Shown here: positions 21,471 to 31,938 of the stretch, piece by piece
Position numbering within the stretch: the first letter of the stretch is position 1
How the letters are laid out: every line of letters starts with the position of its first letter
Source: Methylobacterium sp. NEAU K
Lineage (GTDB): Bacteria > Pseudomonadota > Alphaproteobacteria > Rhizobiales > Beijerinckiaceae
Reading direction: 5' to 3'
DNA: 60,081 bases
Assembly: GCF_030700285.1 (NCBI RefSeq)
Contig: NZ_JAUYZJ010000033.1
Span: forward strand, 1-60,081
The notes under the pieces: generated by a model
What the model was told of the DNA's origin: nothing
Database searches by the model: none
Seen by the model: only the letters and a program-made list of their open reading frames with translations
Position numbers and translations under genes: made by a program

Positions 21471-22352
21471 TCAGGCCGCCGCCGGTACCCGGCCCTCGCG
21501 CTGGATCACCTCGGAGGCGAGGCGCAGATACGCTTGGCTGCCGGCGCATTTCAGGTCGTACAGCAAAGCCGGCTTGCCGTGGGACGGCGCCTCGGAAATG
21601 CGGACGTTGCGGGGGATCACGGTCTCGTAGACCTTGTCGCCCATGAAGCCGCGCACATCCGCCACCACCTGGGCTGAGAGGTTGTTGCGCGGGTCGTACA
21701 TCGTCAGCACGATGCCCTGGATCGTCAGCTTCGGGTTCAGGGCACCGCGCACCTGCTCGACGGTCCGCAGCAACTGGCTCAAGCCCTCCAGGGCGAAGAA
21801 CTCGCATTGCAGCGGCACCAGCACCGCGTCCGCGGCGGCGAGCGCATTGATGGTCAGCAGGTTGAGCGAAGGCGGGCAATCGATCAGCACGTAGCTGATC
21901 CGGCTCAGGTTCTGGGCTTGGCCGAGGCCCCTCAGGACGGCGCGCAGCCGGTGGGCGCGGTCGGGCAGGGTGGCCAGTTCCAGCTCCAGGCCGAGGAGGT
22001 CCATGGTGGAGGGCGCAATCGACAGCCGCGGCACCGCGGTGGGAATCACGGCCTGGGCCAGGGAGGCCTCGCCGGTCATCACCTCGTAGGTTGAGACCCT
22101 GCGCTGCGCCCGGTCGATGCCGAGGCCCGTGGAGGCGTTGCCCTGAGGATCGAGATCGATCACCAGCACGTCTTCGCCGATCGCCGCGAGAGCGGTGCCG
22201 AGATTGATCGCCGTGGTGGTCTTGCCAACGCCGCCCTTCTGGTTGGCCAGCGCCAGGATCCGCAAGGGGCGGCTCTTGGCGGAATCCCGGACAGGATCGC
22301 TGGAACGATCCGTGGACCGGTCGGCGGAATCGCCGAGGATCGCTTCGCTCAT
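21471..22352 (-). CDS. parA: Chromosome-partitioning ATPase ParA (Soj family)
   Basis: ParA is a deviant-Walker ATPase that forms the nucleoid gradient moving ParB-parS complexes. The 293-residue product has the signature lysine and P-loop in LANQKGGVGKTTTAINL, DLDPQGNASTGLGI, the Walker B strand YVLIDCPPSLNLLTINAL, and VPLQCEFFALEGLSQL. The N-terminus has about 25 extra residues ahead of the P-loop domain. The ATG at 22352 overlaps the rsmG stop by four bases (ATGA), which supports this start and translational coupling. Confidence 0.97.
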   Translation of the reverse strand: MSEAILGDSADRSTDRSSDPVRDSAKSRPLRILALANQKGGVGKTTTAINLGTALAAIGEDVLVIDLDPQGNASTGLGIDRAQRRVSTYEVMTGEASLAQAVIPTAVPRLSIAPSTMDLLGLELELATLPDRAHRLRAVLRGLGQAQNLSRISYVLIDCPPSLNLLTINALAAADAVLVPLQCEFFALEGLSQLLRTVEQVRGALNPKLTIQGIVLTMYDPRNNLSAQVVADVRGFMGDKVYETVIPRNVRISEAPSHGKPALLYDLKCAGSQAYLRLASEVIQREGRVPAAA

Positions 22353-22980
22353 CGGTGGCTCGGGGCGGTGAGGGCAGTGACGCGCACGATCCGGGCTTCG
22401 GAATCAGTCCGGCTCGGCACGAGGTCGTTAACGACTGTCCACTGCGCGGAGGCCTGGGTCAATTCGGCTTGCACGTCCCGGCCCTTCGGAAACAGTCCGG
22501 TGGTACCCGTTTTCAACAGCGGCTCCGTCCAGGCGAGGAGCTGCGCCATCGGCGCGAGGGCGCGGGCGCAGACGATTTCGACGCCGGCATAGTCGCCGAT
22601 CACCGCCTCGATGCGCGCGTTGCGCACCCGCGCCTGGGCGCCGGTGAGTCGCGCGGTCTCGGTGAGGAAGGCGCATTTTCGGGCGTTGCTCTCGACCAGA
22701 TCGACCCGGATGCCACGCTCATGGCCGGCGATGGCGAGGATCAGGCCGGGGATGCCGGCGCCCGAGCCGAGATCGAGCCAAGTGCGGGCCCCCGGGGCCA
22801 AGTCCAGGAGCTGGAGTGCGTCCTCGATATGGCGGCTCCAGACCTCGGCCAGGGTGGCCGGGCCGACGAGGTTCTTGATCGGCTGCCAGCGCCGGAGCTG
22901 CGCGACGTAGAGGTCGAGCCGCTCGGCTGTTTCACGTGAAACACGGGAGGCCGCGACGACGCGGGCGCGGTCCGGGTCGC

Positions 22981-22984
<4 letters not shown>
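22349..22984 (-). CDS. rsmG: 16S rRNA (guanine-N7)-methyltransferase RsmG (GidB)
   Basis: RsmG methylates G527 of 16S rRNA with S-adenosylmethionine. The 211-residue product has WQPIKNLVGPATLAEVWSRH, the SAM-binding loop WLDLGSGAGIPGLILAI, DLVESNARKCAFL, and the CARALAPMAQLLAW segment. Both ends overlap neighbours by four bases: its start lies on the mnmG stop and its stop on the parA start. A perfect parS site is built into codons near the N-terminus, as known for gidB in many bacteria. Confidence 0.96.
22928..22943. promoter_or_regulatory. parS site (perfect consensus)
   Basis: TGTTTCACGTGAAACA matches the chromosomal parS consensus at all 16 positions and is a perfect palindrome. It lies in the 5' part of rsmG, about 0.6 kb upstream of parA and 1.5 kb from parB. 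This is the strongest ParB loading site in the window. Confidence 0.95.
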
Positions 22985-24888
<1,904 letters not shown>

Positions 24889-25302
24889 GGGCGTGATGAA
24901 GAGCCTCTCACAAAACTCCCGATCTCCGGGAGTTCTCACTCTGAGCGCGACGGCGCAGCGGGAGTCCTGTGAGGTGCTCTAAGCGTGCGCGACCGGCACG
25001 GTCAACGCGTCCGGCGCTGCGGTCAAGGGGTCCCCGGCTCCGGCCCGGCACGGTGAATGCTTTATTCAAGTTGGGACGGGCATTCGAGCAGCGTCCTCCG
25101 GCTGATGTACTTGGGCAGCATGGCCGGCCAGGGGGCCAGCCCAAGATTACGATTGACACTTGCCAGTCGATACGGGCCATGCGAATTTCAAGACTTGAAC
25201 GAATCCTGAACGGACAACGGCGTCCGGCAGGCCCCGAGCATGGGACTGTTTCGCTGCGTCGCGGATCTCCGCGGGGGCGACGCGCGATAAGGAGGACCTG
25301 AG
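24889..25302. other. Upstream region of mnmG
   Basis: About 410 bases separate the divergent mnmG and 49-residue peptide genes. The mnmG-proximal part contains the inverted repeat described separately. The rest has lower GC than the genes and probably holds both promoters; no RNA gene is evident. Confidence 0.5.
24907..24973 (-). promoter_or_regulatory. Competing hairpins in the mnmG leader
   Basis: CTCACAAAACTCCCG (24907-24921) and CGGGAGTCCTGTGAG (24959-24973) are inverted copies with only two mismatches. The inner half of the first arm can instead pair locally: AACTCCCG (24914-24921) with CGGGAGTT (24927-24934) around a five-base loop. The two foldings exclude each other. They lie 19-85 bases upstream of the mnmG start. 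A leader switch, a terminator, or a mobile repeat remnant are all possible. Confidence 0.4.
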
Positions 25303-25452
25303 ATGTCGTCGCTGACGATCGGACTGGGTGCCGTGTGCTGCGCGGCCGGCGCAGCCGCCCACTTTCTCGACACAACCAAGCGCAAGGAAGGCCTGTTCGG
25401 GCTCGCAGCCTTCGCCCTGCTCCTGACCGGGATGTTCCTCAGCCGCTCGTAG
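25303..25452 (+). CDS. 49-residue membrane peptide of unknown function
   Basis: An ATG at 25303 is preceded by AAGGAGG at the ideal distance, an almost perfect ribosome binding site. The frame encodes 49 residues with two hydrophobic stretches, TIGLGAVCCAAGAAAHFL and LFGLAAFALLLTGMFL, joined by the charged turn DTTKRKEG. It therefore looks like a two-helix membrane hairpin. It ends in TAG and overlaps the 3' end of the convergent HMA gene by 14 bases. I do not recognise a family. Confidence 0.7.
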   Translation: MSSLTIGLGAVCCAAGAAAHFLDTTKRKEGLFGLAAFALLLTGMFLSRS

Positions 25453-25678
25453 GCAGAGCCGTCGCCGCGTAGCCGGCCTTGGCCAAGGCCTCGGCGATGA
25501 CCACGGCCTGAGCATCGGTGCGGATCGCGACCCGCCCGGCGGCGCGGTCGACCTGGATTTCGGCCGTCGGGTCGATCCGGTTCACCGCACGGGTCACCGC
25601 GGCGGCACAGCCGTCGCAGGTCATCCCCTCAACCCGCATCCGCAGGTCGGTGCGCGTCCCGTCCATCCCAGCCTCCAT
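25439..25678 (-). CDS. Heavy-metal-associated (HMA) domain protein, CopZ-like
   Basis: The 79-residue product is a single HMA domain with the metal site GMTCDGC and the conserved C-terminal EALAKAGYAAT. It would be a cytoplasmic copper(I) chaperone or a related metal carrier. The start is ATG at 25678 or 25666. No copper ATPase or CueR-type regulator lies in the window. Its 3' end overlaps that of the convergent 49-residue peptide gene. Confidence 0.85.
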   Translation of the reverse strand: MEAGMDGTRTDLRMRVEGMTCDGCAAAVTRAVNRIDPTAEIQVDRAAGRVAIRTDAQAVVIAEALAKAGYAATALPTSG

Positions 25679-25739
25679 GAACCGTGCCCCGGCCTGTCGC
25701 GGCGCAGCGCGCCCCGCGCAAGCGCCGCCGGAGCGCGGC

Positions 25740-26636
25740 TCAGAACTGCGCCGGCATGCTGAACGCGTAGTCGATCTTCAGGCCGAACTGGAACTGGTTC
25801 GGATTGCCGAACGGCCGCCGCACCAGGGGGCTGTCGCCGGACGCGCCCAGGATCCGGGTGTAGCCCGCATAGGCCGTATAGGCCCAGGTCTCGCTCTGGG
25901 TATAGGTCGCGGCCCCGAGCAGGCCCGCCGAGTAGAAGCTCCGCGGATCGTAGGGGGTCACCCGGCCGTTGAGCGCCGCCTCGGCCGGGGACACGCCGAA
26001 ATACTTCCGGGCGTAGCTGGCGTCGCCGATGTTGAAGCGCGGCCCGATCGAGAACAGGAACTGCCCCGTCGGGATCAGGTAATCGGCCGCCACCGAGCCG
26101 ACCGTGCCGTGATGCCCGTACACGCCCTGCCGGGCTTCTACCCGGGTCCGGATGAACGAGACCGGGTAGAACTCGGCGAATACACCCGGTTCGAACGCGA
26201 TGCGCGCATCCCGGAACCCGAACAGGTGGCGCCGGTCGTCGCCGTAGTAGCGGCCCGGCACGATGCGGGCGGTCGGGCCGATCCGGAATGCCGGATCGTC
26301 GTAGAACGACAGGCTGAAGCCGTCATCCGGCGTCGAGAAACGGCGCGGCTCGCCCGCCCGGCGGATGTCGATCGAGGGATAACCGACTGCCGAGTAATCC
26401 GACGCGCCGGGGTAGCGGGGCACCGCCTGCAGCGAGCCGCTGACGGTCACGATCCAGGTGTTGGGATCGACCTGGGTGAAGACAGGCGTGTCGCGCGGGA
26501 GGATCGCGCCGAGATCGGCTGCCTGCGTTTCCGTGGCGCCCCCATCGAGGGCGAGACAGAGGGCGCCGAGACCCGCGCAGGCACGGAGGAGGACACGGAG
26601 CATCGGGACGCGCTTCGGCACTGTAGACATGGCCAC
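25740..26636 (-). CDS. MipA/OmpV-family outer-membrane protein
   Basis: The 298-residue product has a signal peptide (LLRACAGLGALCLALDGGATETQAA) and then the typical opening of the family, NTWIVTVSGSLQAVPRYPGA, with alternating beta strands to the aromatic C-terminus YAFSMPAQF. MipA-type proteins are scaffolds for murein enzymes in E. coli; others are general outer-membrane proteins, so its role here is unclear. The start could be any of three nearby ATG codons. It is divergent from the EAL gene. Confidence 0.85.
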   Translation of the reverse strand: MAMSTVPKRVPMLRVLLRACAGLGALCLALDGGATETQAADLGAILPRDTPVFTQVDPNTWIVTVSGSLQAVPRYPGASDYSAVGYPSIDIRRAGEPRRFSTPDDGFSLSFYDDPAFRIGPTARIVPGRYYGDDRRHLFGFRDARIAFEPGVFAEFYPVSFIRTRVEARQGVYGHHGTVGSVAADYLIPTGQFLFSIGPRFNIGDASYARKYFGVSPAEAALNGRVTPYDPRSFYSAGLLGAATYTQSETWAYTAYAGYTRILGASGDSPLVRRPFGNPNQFQFGLKIDYAFSMPAQF

Positions 26637-26880
26637 GCTTTATGGCGCCTTTTCATCCGGTCTGCATGGGCGCACCGCGCAACCCTTCTCCGAACACATC
26701 GGAAACGGTGCGGCCGTGACGATTCCGCAACGTTCCAGCGGGCTCCGGCGTCACACAGGGTGGAATTCGCGCGCTCCCGCCCGTCGTCGCCTTGCCGCGC
26801 GGCCCGCGCAGCGACAATGATCGCCCCGACGGTCTTCGCCCGCCGAATCCCCACCCGGGACGTCTCCCGGCGGCCGGTGC

Positions 26881-28350
26881 GTGACCCTGGCAGGTGTTCT
26901 GACGATGGTCCCGGTCCTCGGCCGGTACGCGGGGCTGTTGGCGACCGGGCTTCTCGGGCTCGTCGTGCTCGGGCCGCTCGCGGTGTTAGCGCCGTCATTG
27001 GGTGCTCTTGCACTCGGCGCGGTTGCGGTCGCCGCGGCCGGCCTCCTCCAGGTCCGTACCGCCACCCTGAAGGCGCGCTGCGATAAGCTGTCGGGCGAGG
27101 TCGACCTCTTGTCCCGGCGCCTGCTGAAGGCCGAGACCGCGGCGGTGCAGCCGCGTCCGGAGACGGGCGAGGCCGCGCTCCGGGTCGAGATCGAGGAGTT
27201 GAGCGTCGAACTCGGGCTCCTCAGCGGCATCGTGCGCGACCTGACCACGGTGGTCGGCACCCAGGACGCGGAGATCGCGGCTCTCAAGGCCCGGCCAGAG
27301 CCCCGGCCGGCCCTGCCTCCGGAGCCCACCCCAGTCCCGCCCGCCCCCGCGCTCGATCCCGCCCCGCCCCAGACCCGACCGCGCGCGATGCCGCCCGCGG
27401 CCGAGGCGCGCCCCGTCCCGGCCCTCAGGCTCGACGCGCCCGCGCAACCACACTCTCCGCCCATGCCGCCGCAGCGGCCGATCCCGCCGCGCCCTGCCTC
27501 GCGCCAAGCCGACCAGCAGCCCGGGAGCGAGGCCGAGATCATCCGGGCCTTCGAGGGCGATGGGCTGGAGATCCACCTGCAGCCGGTCGTCACCCTGCCC
27601 CAGCGCAAGGTCACGGCCTACGAGGCGCTGGCGCGGCTGCGGGTCGAGGGCCGGCTCACCGAGCCCGAGGCGTTCCTGCCGGTGCTGGAGCGCTACGGCC
27701 GCACCACCGAGCTCGACCGGCGCATGCTGCAGCGGGCAGTCGTCGTGGTGCGTCACCTCGCCCGCCGGGGCAGCGAGACCATGCTGACCTACGGCCTGTC
27801 GCCGCTGTCGCTGTTCGAGCCCGGCCTCCTGCGCGAGCTGGCGCGCGCGACCGCGGACGACCCCGCCCTGGCAGGGCTGGCGATCGCCTTGCCGCAGGCG
27901 AGCTGGCACGGTCTCGATGCCGGGCAGCGCGGCCTGCTCGCGCCGCTGCGCGGCCGGATCGGCTTCAGCCTCGACCGCCCGGACGACCTGCGCTTCGACG
28001 CCGCCGTGCTCGCGGGGCTCGGGGTTGGCCAAGTCAAGGTGCCGGCGCAGATGCTGCTGCGGCCGGGTCCGGACCGGGGGCACCTGTCGGACATCGCCAT
28101 CGAGGACCTCGTCCCGGCCCTGGCCCGGGCCGGCATCCGCCTCGTCGCCACGGACGTCGTCGACGAGGCGGACGTGCCGGACCTGATCGACCTCGACGTG
28201 CCGTTCGCGCAGGGGGCGGCCTTCGCGGCGCCGCGGCCCGTGCGTGCCGAGGTCCTCGCCGCACCGCCGCCGCACGAGCCCTCGCCGCCGCCGGTGGAGC
28301 CGGAGCCCGAGCGGCGCCCATTCCGGTCGGTCCTGCGCCGGGCCGTCTGA
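26881..28350 (+). CDS. Membrane-anchored degenerate EAL-domain protein
   Basis: The 489-residue product starts with two hydrophobic helices (LGRYAGLLATGLLGLVVLGP and the following Ala/Leu stretch). A coiled coil (about residues 60-140), a Pro/Ala-rich linker and an EAL domain (from about residue 220) follow. The motif YEALAR is kept. The other metal and substrate residues of active c-di-GMP phosphodiesterases seem lost: TYGLSPLSL replaces the NxS motif, IALPQASWH the ELTE strand, VKVPAQML the KID motif, and no DDFGTG loop is seen. It is more likely a c-di-GMP sensor or a protein-interaction domain than an enzyme. The start is GTG at 26881. Confidence 0.8.
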   Translation: MTLAGVLTMVPVLGRYAGLLATGLLGLVVLGPLAVLAPSLGALALGAVAVAAAGLLQVRTATLKARCDKLSGEVDLLSRRLLKAETAAVQPRPETGEAALRVEIEELSVELGLLSGIVRDLTTVVGTQDAEIAALKARPEPRPALPPEPTPVPPAPALDPAPPQTRPRAMPPAAEARPVPALRLDAPAQPHSPPMPPQRPIPPRPASRQADQQPGSEAEIIRAFEGDGLEIHLQPVVTLPQRKVTAYEALARLRVEGRLTEPEAFLPVLERYGRTTELDRRMLQRAVVVVRHLARRGSETMLTYGLSPLSLFEPGLLRELARATADDPALAGLAIALPQASWHGLDAGQRGLLAPLRGRIGFSLDRPDDLRFDAAVLAGLGVGQVKVPAQMLLRPGPDRGHLSDIAIEDLVPALARAGIRLVATDVVDEADVPDLIDLDVPFAQGAAFAAPRPVRAEVLAAPPPHEPSPPPVEPEPERRPFRSVLRRAV

Positions 28351-28364
28351 TACGGCTTCCGATT

Positions 28365-28400
28365 GACGCGCTCGGCCGATCGTCCCGCGCCGTCATCGCG
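28365..28400. repeat. Dispersed intergenic repeat, copy 2
   Basis: This is identical over 36 bases to 20152-20187 and begins 14 bases after the EAL gene stop. Unlike copy 1 it is preceded by TACGGCTTCCGATT. Confidence 0.75.
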
Positions 28401-28491
28401 AGTCCTGCGGCGGCTGGAGCCCGATCAGCCTCGCACCGGCCAGCAACCTATCACCAGCGGGCGGCCGCCCCGCCCCAGGGGCGGCCGCCCG

Positions 28492-29475
28492 TCATGCAAC
28501 CTCCGAGCCGTTCAGGCGCGCCCGGATGAAGCGCCCTGCGCTTGCCAGGGACCGGCGCCCGTCCGCGACCTCCGGGTAGAACAGGTGCCAGGCGTGGATC
28601 ATGTGCGGCCAGACCTGCAGGTCCACCGCGACATCGGCCGCACCGGCGACATTGGCGAGCCGCAGGGCGTCGTCGAGGAGCGTCTCGGCGGAACCGACCT
28701 GGATCAGCATCGGCGGCAGGCCGGCCAGATCGGCGCGGATCGGCGAGACCAGAGGGCCGTCCGGATCGGCCCCGTTGAGGTAGGCAGCGGCGAGCTCGGT
28801 CAGATAGGCCCGGCTGATCAGCGGATCGATGGCGGCCTTGGTGTCCAGGCTCGCCCCCGTCAGCGCAAGGTCGGTCCAGGGGGAACTGAGCCAGAGGCAG
28901 CGGGGCAGCGGGAGGCCCATCGCGCGCAGAGACAGTGCGGCGGCCAGGGCGAGGCCGCCGCCCGCGCTCTCGCCCGCCAGGGCGATGTGACCGGGGGCGT
29001 ACCCGGCCTCGAGGAGGAACCGATAGCCGGCCAGCGCATCGTCGAGCGCGGCCGGAAACGGGTGCTCGGGGGCGAGCCGGTAGGCGAGGGCGAGGGTGCG
29101 CGTCCCAGCCTCGCGGCCCGCCTGCGCCACGGCGTGGCGATGGCTCGCCAGGGAACCGGAGACGTAGCCGCCGCCATGCAGGAACAGGATCACGCGATCC
29201 CGATCCGCCGCCGGTGTCGCGGTCCATTCCGCAGGCACGCCGCCCGCATCGACCGGCTCGACCGCGATGTCGCTCGGCACCGCGTAGCCTGCACCCAGGG
29301 CGTCCACGCGTTCGCGCCGCGCCGCGAGATCGGCCGGTCTCGGGCTCGCCACCAGTCGTGCGCGGATCCGCTCGATGTCGCTCACTTCAGCCGGAGGTGG
29401 CAGCGTCATCAGATTTCGGGCTCGCATCAAGCCGGCAATACAATCCATAAAATAGAACGACTGGCGAGCGTGCAA
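28492..29475 (-). CDS. HSL-family alpha/beta hydrolase (esterase)
   Basis: The family hydrolyses short-chain carboxylic esters. The motifs are complete: the oxyanion HGGGY in ILFLHGGGYVSGSLA, the nucleophile elbow GESAGG, an acid region around VSPIRADLAGLPPMLIQVGS, and the catalytic histidine in MIHAWHLFYPEV. The full frame gives 327 residues; internal ATGs at 29427 and 29409 give lengths closer to the family's usual 300, and no start has a clear ribosome binding site. No signal peptide is evident. The natural substrate is unknown. Confidence 0.88.
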   Translation of the reverse strand: MHARQSFYFMDCIAGLMRARNLMTLPPPAEVSDIERIRARLVASPRPADLAARRERVDALGAGYAVPSDIAVEPVDAGGVPAEWTATPAADRDRVILFLHGGGYVSGSLASHRHAVAQAGREAGTRTLALAYRLAPEHPFPAALDDALAGYRFLLEAGYAPGHIALAGESAGGGLALAAALSLRAMGLPLPRCLWLSSPWTDLALTGASLDTKAAIDPLISRAYLTELAAAYLNGADPDGPLVSPIRADLAGLPPMLIQVGSAETLLDDALRLANVAGAADVAVDLQVWPHMIHAWHLFYPEVADGRRSLASAGRFIRARLNGSEVA

Positions 29476-29649
29476 TCTTTGCGGTCGGTGGCGAACGAAT
29501 GCATTCCCCGCCCCGACGCGGACACAAGCCTGCTCGGCGGTCCTGCCGAGATCAAGTGCGCGGCGTCTCTGAAAAGGCCGCGTGTCCCCGAGCTGCGCGC
29601 GGCTGCCGGGGGCTTTGTTGCACCCCGAACGCCGGGCCGCGCCGAACGT

Positions 29650-30498
29650 CTACACGGCGAGATTGTCGATCAGCCGGGTCCGGCCCAGGAAGGCGGCCAC
29701 GAGGACTCGCGCCGGACCCGCCACCCGCTCGACGGGGGCCAGGGTGCGGGCATCGCAGACCGCGAGGTACTGCACCTGGAAGCCTGCCGCCTCCAGGGCG
29801 GCCTGTCCCGCGTTGATCGGCCCCGCCACCGCGGCCCCGCCGCGGGCGGCGGCGGCGATCTCGGTGAGCACGCCATGGAGGTTCGGGGCGACCGCGCGCT
29901 CCGTGGCCGAGAGGTAGCGGTTGCGCGAGGACAGGGCGAGGCCGTCGGGCTCGCGCACCGTCGGCACGCCGCGGATCTCGACATCGAGATCGAGGTCGGA
30001 CACAGCCTGCTGGATCACCCGGAGCTGCTGGAAATCCTTCTCGCCGAACAGGGCGACATCCGGCCGGACCTGATTCAGGAGCTTGGTCACCACGGTGGCG
30101 ACCCCCGAGAAATGGCCGGGCCGGAACGGGCCGCACAGCCCCTCGGTCAGCCCCGCCACCTCGATCCGGGTGGCGAAGCCTGGCGGGTACATGGTCCCTA
30201 CCGCCGGCGTCCAGGCAGCGTCGGCGCCGGCCCGCCCCAGCAGCCCGAGGTCGGTCTCCAGGTCGCGGGGATAGCGCGAGAAATCCTCGTTCGGGCCGAA
30301 CTGGGTCGGGTTGACGAAGATGCTCGCCACCGTCCGGCGGCCGATCCGCCGGGCTTCGGCCACCAGGGCGAGGTGCCCCGCATGGAGCGCCCCCATGGTC
30401 GGCACCAGCACGACGCGCTCGCCCGCCTGCCGCCAGGCCGCCACGCTCCGGCGCAGGGCAGCAAGGTCGCTGAAACGCTGTGGGATCGAATCGGGCAC
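29650..30498 (-). CDS. panC: Pantothenate synthetase
   Basis: PanC joins pantoate and beta-alanine with ATP to make vitamin B5. The 282-residue product has VPTMGALHAGHLALVAEA with the HxGH motif, SIFVNPTQFGPNEDFSRYPR, the FSGVATVVTKLLNQVRPDVALFGEKDFQQL stretch (positions about 145-175), and the KMSKS-like LALSSRNRYLS. Length and motifs are normal. panB is not adjacent in the window. Confidence 0.97.
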   Translation of the reverse strand: MPDSIPQRFSDLAALRRSVAAWRQAGERVVLVPTMGALHAGHLALVAEARRIGRRTVASIFVNPTQFGPNEDFSRYPRDLETDLGLLGRAGADAAWTPAVGTMYPPGFATRIEVAGLTEGLCGPFRPGHFSGVATVVTKLLNQVRPDVALFGEKDFQQLRVIQQAVSDLDLDVEIRGVPTVREPDGLALSSRNRYLSATERAVAPNLHGVLTEIAAAARGGAAVAGPINAGQAALEAAGFQVQYLAVCDARTLAPVERVAGPARVLVAAFLGRTRLIDNLAV

Positions 30499-30585
30499 GG
30501 GTCAGGCTCCGCGGCGGGGCGCTGATCTAGACCATGAGGCCGTCGCAGGGAAACAGCCTGTTCGCGCCGCGACCGGCAGGCCCGG

Positions 30586-30960
30586 TCAGGGACAATAGGG
30601 CAGGAGGGAGCGGCCGAACGGGTCGTCGACGCCCAAAGGCGGCGTGAAGCCGTAATAGCTCGGATGCGACAGCCCGTACGCGGAGCCGACATAGCTCGGA
30701 TCGTCCGGCGCGTCGGTGGGCACGGGCGCTCGGCGTGGCGTGCAGCCCACCGGCACCCGGCGGGACCGGACGGCATAGACCGGACGGCGGTCGAGCCCGT
30801 CGCTGCGCGGGAAGAAGCGCGGGCTGCCGCTCGGGACGGGGTCGTAGCCGCCGCGTACGACGTCCAAGTCCGCCGCCGCCGCGCCGCCGGCCAGCAGGGC
30901 GAGCCCGAGCGCCGCCATGATCCCGCGCCCCATCACCCGCATGCCGCGCCCACCCCACAT
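30586..30960 (-). CDS. Small secreted protein of unknown function
   Basis: The product has up to 124 residues and starts with a signal peptide (GRGIMAALGLALLAGGAAAA, cleavage after AAA). The mature part is rich in Pro, Tyr and Arg, with two cysteines (GCTPRRAP and the C-terminal PYCP). It may begin at ATG 30942 instead of 30960. I do not recognise the family. It lies upstream of panC on the same strand with an 87-base gap. Confidence 0.65.
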   Translation of the reverse strand: MWGGRGMRVMGRGIMAALGLALLAGGAAAADLDVVRGGYDPVPSGSPRFFPRSDGLDRRPVYAVRSRRVPVGCTPRRAPVPTDAPDDPSYVGSAYGLSHPSYYGFTPPLGVDDPFGRSLLPYCP

Positions 30961-31017
30961 ACCGCCGCCACCGTGCGGGAACAGGGTAAACGGGCGATTA
31001 CCCCGGCGACCAACCGT

Positions 31018-31506
31018 TCACGTCAGCGGCACCACCAGCGCGCTCAGCAAGGCAACGAGATCGCCCTCCGCGAGGCGGATCTGCAGGCCCCTCCCGCCGC
31101 CATTGACGTGGATCTCGGCCGACGGCTCGGTCAGGGATCCGGCATCGATCGCCGTGGGGAACGGCCGCTTCTGCCCGAGCGGGCTGATGCCGCCGACATG
31201 GTAGCCGGTGAGTCGCTCGGCATCGGCGGGCTTGAGCATCGCAGCCGCCTTGCCCGAGAAAGCCGCCGCCACCCGCTTCATCGCGACTTCCTTGTCGGAG
31301 GCCACCAGCAGACAGATCGTCCGCCCGTCCACCGCCGCCATCAGGGTCTTCAGCACCCGCCCGGGATCGACGCCCAGCGCCTCCGCGGCCTGGAGGCCGA
31401 TGCGCGGGGCTTCCGGATCATAGTCGTAGGCGTGCAGGCTGTAGCGGGCGCCCGCCCTTTCGAGGGTCTGGGTGGCACGGGTCGTCTTCGCGGGCGTCTT
31501 GGCCAT
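31018..31506 (-). CDS. ybaK: Cys-tRNA(Pro) deacylase / YbaK-type editing protein
   Basis: YbaK hydrolyses mischarged Cys-tRNA(Pro) and related products. The 162-residue product has KTLMAAVDGRTICLLVAS, VAAAFSGKAAAMLKPADA, the GYHVGGISPLGQKRPFPTAI motif of the YbaK/ProX fold and the C-terminal GGGRGLQIRLAEGDL. The ATG at 31506 matches the family start; the frame is open further upstream only because it runs into a beta-lactamase relic. It is divergent from mnmE. Confidence 0.92.
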   Translation of the reverse strand: MAKTPAKTTRATQTLERAGARYSLHAYDYDPEAPRIGLQAAEALGVDPGRVLKTLMAAVDGRTICLLVASDKEVAMKRVAAAFSGKAAAMLKPADAERLTGYHVGGISPLGQKRPFPTAIDAGSLTEPSAEIHVNGGGRGLQIRLAEGDLVALLSALVVPLT

Positions 31507-31542
31507 ATCCGTCTGCTCTCGGGCGCCCCCCGCCCGCGCGGG

Positions 31543-31790
31543 GACAAGCCGGCTGATCCCGGCGTAGGCCTCCGCGGGCCCTGGGGCGCCGGCGACGTAC
31601 ACCGCCGCGACGGCGGGCGTACAGCCCGGCGGCCGCAGGGTCGCCACATCGTTGACCGTGCCGTTGTCGCCACGGCGATCTCGTTGCCCACGGGCCAGTC
31701 CGGCGGTAGGCCCGCGCGCAGCCGCCTGAGACCGGTCCGGGACGCGGCCACCAAGCCTCCAGCCGGCCGGGCGCGAAGGCCGGCAGGATC
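31543..31790 (-). pseudogene. Frameshifted C-terminal relic of a class A beta-lactamase
   Basis: On the minus strand three frames together spell the end of a class A beta-lactamase. APGRLEAW is in one frame, LVAASRTGLRRLRAGLPPDW (down to about 31683) in a second, and GDNGTVNDVATLRPPG then VAAVYVAGAP (31674-31543) in the third. In the family this reads RLRAGLPADWRVGDKTGTGD, then NDIAVLWPPGRAP. The KTG triad has become Glu-Ile-Ala and at least two frameshifts are needed. The part with the active-site serine is absent. The match is from remembered family sequence. Confidence 0.6.
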
Positions 31791-31938
31791 GGACCGAGCG
31801 GGATCCGGACAAAAGTCGCGCGCTTCGCCTCGGCGTCGTGGTGTCGCGCGGGTCACCGGTGATCGCGGTGTTCAGGCCGGCTCACTGCGGTCGGGGCAGG
31901 TGAGAGGGTCGCCGGGATGGCCAGGCGGCCCGGACTCT

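Noticed and set aside
28363..30525. A 720-codon plus-strand frame across the esterase and panC
   Set aside because: It is antisense to two complete enzymes and reads through their divergent intergenic space.
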